Assembly: GCA_009760855.2 (NCBI GenBank)
Contig: WPIO01000019.1
Span: 4,445,501-4,509,500, forward strand
Direction: 5' to 3'
DNA length: 64,000 bases
Source of the DNA: Cristatella mucedo
Taxonomy: Eukaryota > Bryozoa > Phylactolaemata > Cristatellidae
Below, piece by piece: positions 57,879 through 64,000 of this stretch. Numbering within the stretch: position 1 is the first letter of the stretch; each line of letters begins with the position of its first letter. The notes under the pieces were generated by a model. It was not told the DNA's origin. It was given only the letters and a program-made list of their open reading frames with translations, and did not search any database. The translations under genes and the position numbers were made by a program.

Positions 57879-59150
57879 CTACATGCGGACCAGAGTGTCG
57901 ACGGTTCAGCGCTTCGACGGAGAGCGACGAAGCCACGGGGTCTGGCTGAAGGGGCGCGGCTGGGCAGCGCCAGCTAAATTAACTCCGCTGTCCAAGCGCC
58001 CCCCGTCCCTTTTAGCCAAAAAATACTCACCTGGCCCAGCCTCCTTGGATGCCCCCCCCCGGCAGCCATTGCCAGGTGGCGCGTCCGAGCGCGTGGGCTA
58101 ATGGGCTTCCAGCGGGCGGCTCTACAGGCTTGTCGGGAAAGATGTGAGAATCCACTTTTTTCTCTTCTTTAAGATATTAGCATTCGGCCAGATCGTTCCC
58201 GGTTGCTCCAGCGTGGGACCGCGGCAGCGAGGCCAAATGAGCAGTATGCCTATAAAACCTGTAGTCCACCCGCGCCAATAGCCCGGTAGCCTCTCGCGGG
58301 TAGCTACCATGACTCCGGTGAGGGGCTACCGTGCTTAGGATTTTATAAATACAAACTATTGAATGCGAAGCATTACGTGGCGGCTCCAGAGGCGTGGCAG
58401 CGTGGCAGCCTCAGTGTCTTTCCTCGGAAGGAAGGCCACCTTTTTTTTTTTTGTAGAGTGGAGAGGGGGCGAGAGAGCAGAAGCCAGCCGAAGGAAGGCG
58501 AACACGTTCTAGTGTCGTTTGCCACAGATGCTGTCATAACTTTTTAAATAGTATCGCCTTTTTCAGAGTTGGTAAACGTTGGGTAAACGGTTTTGTGCAT
58601 GAGTCATGCGCCTCGCCGCGCTCGCGCAGCACCGCCACCTACGACGGCCGAGCGGATGAAGAAGGCCAAGGCCTAGGCGGCGGTGAATGCGCGGAGAGTC
58701 CGTCGCACGTCTGGCTCGTATTGCGACGGACGGACGGACGGACGGCACTACGCCGCGACTATGGCTACGACTTTGAGGAAGCGACGAGACTGTCTGCCGC
58801 TGCCTGTCTCGGCTCGATCCGTGCTGGTACTGCGGATTCGGGCTACGAGCTATACGTGGCGACGAGCGACTTGGGAGCCCGCGCGCGCTATACAGACGAC
58901 CCGGAAGAGGGAGGAGCTGCGAGAGGCCGCAGCTGCTCTTCGGCGGCGTGCGGAAAAAGCCGCATCCGATAGCTACGATTGGCTTGGTTTCGGCTATTAG
59001 ACCACACCCTCCCGCTTTAACGCATTTCTCGCCCTGCCGAGGGCGGCAAAGGCGGAAGCAGCGCAGACTGCATTTAAATTTCTGTTCGGTATTCGGTGGC
59101 TTGGTAAAAGCGATATTCGGTGAATTAGAGTTACAAAAGTGTGTAAATAA
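57879..59150. other. Upstream of the first FAM20 exon found
   Basis: The 5' FAM20 exons should lie on the minus strand at higher coordinates. I searched by eye for the family's N-terminal segment and found none here. The DNA is GC-rich, with a C-run at 58052 and a T-run at 58441. Confidence 0.35.
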
Positions 59151-59154
59151 AATC

Positions 59155-59325
59155 TTAGGTAATTTAACAGCCTCGTTTGTATGGCGGCAGAAGAGCCTTA
59201 TCGGCTAACGTCACCACCTGCAGCAGGCAATACAGAATCGCCCAACGGTAGGATTCGAACCCTCGACTTCGGTCGTGAAGAGCAAGCGTGGGCATGTCGT
59301 CACCATTCCGTGGTTCTGCCCCCAG
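59155..59325 (-). mobile_element. SINE family 2 copy with 3' part
   Basis: On the minus strand: CACGACCGAAGTCGAGGGTT then CGAATCCTACCG (B-box), TGCCTGCTGCAGGTGGTGAC, AAGGCTCTTCTGCCGCC, and ACAAACGAGGCTGTTAAATT. The last block matches the 3,140 copy. Confidence 0.75.
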
Positions 59326-59329
59326 CCAA

Positions 59330-60560
59330 CGTTCCGTCCGCCCAGCGGGCACTTATGCATGCTGCGAGATTCACCCTTTGCCCGTGCGCCGGCCGTGCGC
59401 ACGCTATCCACCCTTCTCTCTCTTATCACCACGTGCTCCGGAGCAGCACGCACGATGGCTACTACCGCTACAATAGTATGTACGCTTGCGTGCTTGCGTT
59501 GCCTGTATGCGATACAATACAGCCGTCATCGTCAACGCCACAACTCGATTGTGGGGGGCATCGTTCTTTGTCTCGCCGCCATCGTTGCCTCGAGCCCCTA
59601 CGCGAGCACTTTATCTCTTGGACTACCACGGCCATGCTAAACGATGTCGGCATCCATTCAAACTTACTTCATGATGGTTACTGTGAATCGAACGGTGACC
59701 GAACTTGGACTTCCCTGCCCCTGTCCAGGTATTCCGGGCAGAAATTCAAGAAACTGGATTTCAAGCGCTAGCCTTCGATGGGCGAGAGAACAAATATGGC
59801 CGGACGGGAACAGTTAAAAATTCGCAAAGCACTCGTCGAAAGCGGTTATAGGGTACACTTGGGCAATTGAAATATCTCAGTTTTCGCCCGTTATGTCTCT
59901 GAAAGCAAGCAGCTTTGCGGATGCGCTAGCTAGTTCACGCGGAGCGAATTGCAGACTTATCATTTACATATGTCAACCAGGAGGACTCTAGGCTCTCGGC
60001 AATCGTCCGCTCCATCGTCCACTTTCGCCTCCCGAGGGAAAGAGCTAACACAAGCATGCAGCGGGGGGGGGGGAGGGCATACTTAACGGAAAATTTAAAA
60101 GATGGGAACAGAAGTACCTATGTTGCATCGTGTGCGTACGTTGAGGAACGGCTCGGACAAACGCAGACTGGCAAAGCGGCGAACCTAGGGGGCATTTGTC
60201 CTTCAGCCCCTCAAGCGCAAGTTAAGTACTGGCCAAGCAAAACAAGCCCGTATCCGCTCAGGGTGGCCGTGCGTGCAAGCACTTGGCAGTCGCGATAGCG
60301 TACTTGACATTACGGGCGAATCTAGTAGCCAATGGTCTTCAAGGACGAACGCACCTATAACTGAAGCACTGCTACCATTGTACACTTCCCCATTCACCTG
60401 CATAAATTGCCGAGGCTGAGCGCGAGCCAAGTAGATTAAGACGTTCATAACTGCTTAGGAAAACTGAAGATCTAGCAGTGCACCAACGTGACAAGTATTT
60501 CAAAGCACCAAATAGTCTGGAAATCATGAGGAGGATGGAGTTCCAAGAATGGCTCACTTG
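59330..60560. other. Unassigned stretch
   Basis: No gene, repeat or structured element recognised apart from a G-run at 60062-60072. Confidence 0.3.
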
Positions 60561-60564
60561 ACAC

Positions 60565-60705
60565 TTCGCTGGTTTGGCCCAATGGTTAAGGTGCTCGCCC
60601 GACCAAGGTCTGGCCGAGGTCGTGGGCTTGAGTCCCGTGGCATACGTGAAGCGCCTGAATAGAGATTAAGTTCTCTTAGGGCGCTATACAAATGAATTAT
60701 ATTTT
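60565..60705 (+). mobile_element. SINE family 1, best-preserved copy
   Basis: GCTGGTTTGGCCCAATGG, TTAAGGTGCTCGCCCGACC, GGCCGAGGTCGTGGGCTTGA (B-box GGNCGTGGGCTTGAGTCCC), GAAGCGCCTGAATAGAGATT, AAGTTCTCTTAGGGCGCTAT, and ACAAATGAATTATATTTTT, in order. Its 3' 50 bases match the LINE A terminus. Confidence 0.88.
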
Positions 60706-60709
60706 TGGA

Positions 60710-62655
60710 GAAATGTCGAGGGCTTGGTTTCGTACTGCATTTGCTCCATCCTTTGCATACTCATGCTGACACTGCAAGAAATCTCTAAGCGTATTATCAT
60801 TATTATCCTCATCATCCTCATCATCCTCATCATCACATCCGTTGGCCTTTGTGACAAGCGAGTCTTGACGATGGCAAGTAAGCGTCCAAAGCCTCCTGAG
60901 CAGGCACGACGGATAACTGCCGAGTAACGGTTACCGGCGCAGAGATCGGAAATCAAGAATTTCGTCGCTGTGACGAAAGTGACGAAGTGACTGCATCAGC
61001 ATTTAGTTCGGAAATCTGCGACACACAATCCACGGCCCTTTAGCTCTAGGAGTTAACTGGAGGCGGACACGGTAAATACTTCCGGTGTCGAACTTGTCTT
61101 TTTCCCGTGTGCTTGGCGTGCTTACCTTTGCATTATTACGTTCATGCCACCGACCATGAGAGGAGTCCTTTTACTTAAAGGCCCCGATTGTCTTCTTGTA
61201 TGCTTGTGCATGCCCGTCTAGGCACGATACCATGCTTGTCATTAACTTTTGGCTATCGCTACTCTTGCAGTGAGTCTTCGGCGCCTGGATAGAGATTTAT
61301 TTTTCTTAAGGAGCTATGCAAAATACATTGTATTATTATTAATATTATTATAAGGAAATGAGTTAGCAGGTCCACCGACCAAAATACTCGTTCTAACATA
61401 CCTATGTAGTGGATGCTCCCTCATTGGTTCCTGCCTCTGACGTGTTCGCACAGACAGTACAGCCGGGCAGCCAAAGCAACAGCTGTCTTCTAGTGCAGTA
61501 TTCTAGTGCTCGAGTGACGAGATCGGCTACGTTGGACTTTCTATCAGTCGAATGAAGCACATCCAGCGGCGTTCGTGTCGTATCGCACTCAGTGGACAGA
61601 CAGGTTCGCCCCCGGGGTGGGGTGTGGGTGGGGTGGGGGAGAGTTGCTCGTTTCTCTTGGGGGGGGTGATGCACTTCAGCAGCTCTCTGCACTGCGGTCA
61701 ACCTCCCGTCAGGCTTCTAATGGTGTGCAATGCGGCCGTCGATGGGGACGGGGCTAGGAGCAGGTCGCACCGACAAGCCCAGATGGCAATGCAGGCAATC
61801 CTAGCTGCACACAAGAACCGTGGCGCCACCCAACCGACCGACCGACCTCCCGCGGTGGGTGGGTGGGTGGCGCCACGGTTCTTCGGCGGGCCTTTCGCAC
61901 TAGCCGTCTAGCCGTCCGCGAACACCAAGGCCAGAACTCTCAGCCGCAGTCAGCTTCCAGCAGGACACTGGCAGAAGTAGCGGCCGAGCCGGTGGTGGTG
62001 GCTCAGTGCAGCTCTGCATTGAACAGAAGCAACTACGAGACCCGTACAGCCAAGGAAGCTTAAGGTTGCCACTAAGTGCTCGGGGATCAAATTCAGCAGC
62101 TGCAGTCCACTGGCCAACTCTGCTACTCAGATATGGGTCAAGTTTGAAATACAGAGCCGAGTGATTTGCAAAGGCCTTGGAGTCGCAAAATCTCAGCTTG
62201 CCTAACGAAGGTGCGAACCAGTACACACTCGGAGTCTATCGATTTCAGGATACCTGCATACTGTAAAAATAGAGCAGCCGCCACTGGCTAAGGTCGTCAG
62301 CAGATCCGCATTTCTAGCACGAAAACGGAAAAGCCAAAACTTGGAATCTCCTAGGCTTAACACCGGCCATGCACCATTTGACCATTGTACCACACCGCTA
62401 GCACTTATGCCAGCCAGCTTTGCGTTCGTGTGCAAGAGCACTTAGACAGGTACGAGGAACTGGGTGTAGAGGGGACGACCTGCTGTGGTTCGACTCTGAC
62501 AAGCTTAGTACAATTAGTTGTGGCATTTTAATTAGTGTACTGGTGCCTTATTCTGGCCCTCCAGTTACTCGTCGACAAACTGACGACTGACCGCACGAAG
62601 TATGATCCACTGCAGGATTGCAACGAGAGCTCCTCGCCAAACAGGGTGCACAGTG
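60710..62655. other. Unassigned stretch with a tail, G-rich runs and a hairpin
   Basis: A LINE A/SINE-1 tail is at 61270-61345. G-rich runs occur at 61610-61670. A large hairpin is at 61813-61883. No gene is recognised. Confidence 0.35.
61813..61883. repeat. 20-bp perfect inverted repeat
   Basis: AAGAACCGTGGCGCCACCCA (61813-61832) is the exact reverse complement of 61864-61883. The 31-base loop holds an (ACCG)n-like run then a (GGGT)n run that could extend pairing. Confidence 0.92.
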
Positions 62656-62657
62656 CC

Positions 62658-62761
62658 TATAATAATAATAATAATAATAATTCACTTGATAAAGCGCCCT
62701 CAGAGAACTTAATCTCTCTCTAGGCGCTTTACATTTGCTGTAAAGTGAAATACAATTGAAT
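62658..62761 (-). mobile_element. LINE A 3' tail
   Basis: (AAT)n, then TTCACTTGATAAAGCGCCCT and the matching TAGGCGCTTTACATTTGCTG; nearly identical to 37680-37780. Confidence 0.85.
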
Positions 62762-62892
62762 ACACTAGTTCTCTCTAATCCTCTCATGAGCGCTTCACCA
62801 AGCAGAGCGCTCACAGCCTACACTAGTTCTCCCCGTTCCTCTCATGAGCGCTTCGCCGAGCTCACAGAGCCCACACTAGTTCTGACCGCTAG
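62762..62892. repeat. Tandem duplication, unit about 55-58 bp, 2.2 copies
   Basis: ACACTAGTTCTC is followed by CCTCTCATGAGCGCTTC and GAGC-rich ends twice, then ACACTAGTTCTGACC begins a third partial copy. Confidence 0.85.
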
Positions 62893-64000
62893 CTAGCTAA
62901 GCTAGCAGTCAGCAGAACGCAATAATTCAGCTGATCGTGCGGTTCAAGGGGCGGGTGAGTGCACGAAAACAATGCGACGGGACCACAATGGGCACAGATC
63001 GCTAGTGAAGGCCGTCTGACGTGCAGTGGGCTGTAGAGGGGATAAGCCTGCAAAGGCGGCTTGGCAGTCCGACTGACTGCTGCATCCTAATTGCATCAGC
63101 TACCAGCAGCCAGAGACTCGACAGCCCAGCCTGCGTACGCTACAGCGAGTCCTACACTCGGCCGAATATCGAGTACGATCGCCGCATGCATATTCATAAC
63201 ACTGGACCAATACAAATAGAGGCAGTCGTACTAACGATGCCACAGATTGGCTTTGTAGCGTCGGGTTGTAATCGCGGCATATTACAGGCCTCCACTTTCG
63301 CTTTCGGCGATCGCATGCAATTATGCCATGCTCATCCGAAAGCATTACAAGGGCCTGTTATTTTCGCTTCAATTGTAGCCAGTAAACAAAGTAACTTTGT
63401 ACATGAGTGGTCATGCATGCTTTCGGATGCTACCACCAGACATTGTAGTGCTTTCTATGTAGCATCTGTAAAGTGTCTAGAGAGAGGTTCAGTTCGCTGA
63501 CGGTTGCTATACAAATGTATCATTCTATGTTCGCCTGGGCTCCAGGGCGAGCTCGGGTCTAGCAACATCCGGGGCATCTAAAGAGCTCCGTCTAGCCACA
63601 TCCGGGGCATCTAAAGAGCGATGTGTGCCGCATACTTTCCGCTGCCTGAGCAATGGTCACATTCATGTTACGTCTAGAGGCTAGCCATCTGAATTTTCTG
63701 TTTACGTTTCTCTGCCGAAGACTTCCTTAGCTCTACATCCATAGACCTGGATTGGGTTCGAGGTGGCGAGTGTGCCTGGTTTATTAGATGGCAAGCAATT
63801 GCCCGTAAGTCCGCCCCCCATGCATCGCACTAATACTGCAAGATGTGGATGATTACTGCACGTGTTATGTACACAAGTACGTGTGTATAACCTGTGGATA
63901 AACAGTGATTTGTTATTTACAGCTATGTGTACATGTATGTACTTCTAATAGGATTAAACATCTCGGAATAAGCGGTTATTATGCTGGAGAGTTTCCACAG
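62893..64000. other. Right end of the window, unassigned
   Basis: No gene is recognised. A plus-strand LINE A tail with 3' UTR traces lies at about 63380-63525. A short direct repeat (CATCCGGGGCATCTAAAGAG) occurs twice at about 63567 and 63600. Confidence 0.35.
63380..63525 (+). mobile_element. LINE A 3' tail
   Basis: GTAAAGTGTCTAGAGAGAGG, TTCAGTTCGCTGACGGTTGC and TATACAAATGTATCATT give the terminal hairpin and A/T tail in the plus orientation, with partial 3' UTR similarity upstream. Confidence 0.55.

Overview
The window comes from an animal nuclear genome. The genes have spliceosomal introns with GT/AG ends, and the encoded proteins are animal families: a BTB-domain KCTD adaptor, ATP synthase subunit d, a FAM20 secretory-pathway kinase, and two cilium/sperm-tail proteins (an STPG2-like protein and a tektin). 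Tektin and the PG-repeat protein imply motile cilia or flagellate sperm. The very high load of L2/CR1-like LINE fragments and tRNA-derived SINEs with a shared 3' end fits an invertebrate, but I cannot name the species.

Layout. 1-12,140: a KCTD2/5/17-type gene on the minus strand, with six coding exons spread over 10 kb because of LINE and SINE insertions in its introns. 12,141-12,378: a short shared promoter holding a perfect AT-rich palindrome. 12,379-20,753: ATP5PD on the plus strand, five coding exons, divergent from KCTD. 22,748-24,508: a single-exon, GC-rich STPG2-like gene with twelve PG-rich repeats. 25-34 kb: gene-poor DNA filled with nested LINE copies of two families, called A and B here. 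34.5-39.1 kb: (GA)n and (CT)n blocks, then a diverged satellite array of about 165-175 bp units with an internal 10-bp phase, cut by a LINE. 39.8-47.7 kb: more LINE A copies, SINEs, GC-rich DNA, and (CT)n and (TA)n microsatellites. 48,352-57,878: a FAM20A/C-like kinase gene on the minus strand (six exons found, 5' exons missing), with a complete two-exon tektin-3-like gene (53,182-54,899) nested in one of its introns on the same strand. 57.9-64 kb: GC-rich and repeat-rich DNA with SINEs, a large hairpin and short tandem duplications; I recognise no gene there.

The exon models were built by eye from protein-family similarity plus splice sites. All reading phases were checked and agree across every junction reported for KCTD, ATP5PD, FAM20 and TEKT3. 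The genes do not form a pathway, apart from the two axonemal proteins, which belong to the same organelle. LINE A carries EN and RT domains, and its 3' terminal stem-loop is shared with SINE family 1, which suggests that LINE A machinery mobilises that SINE.
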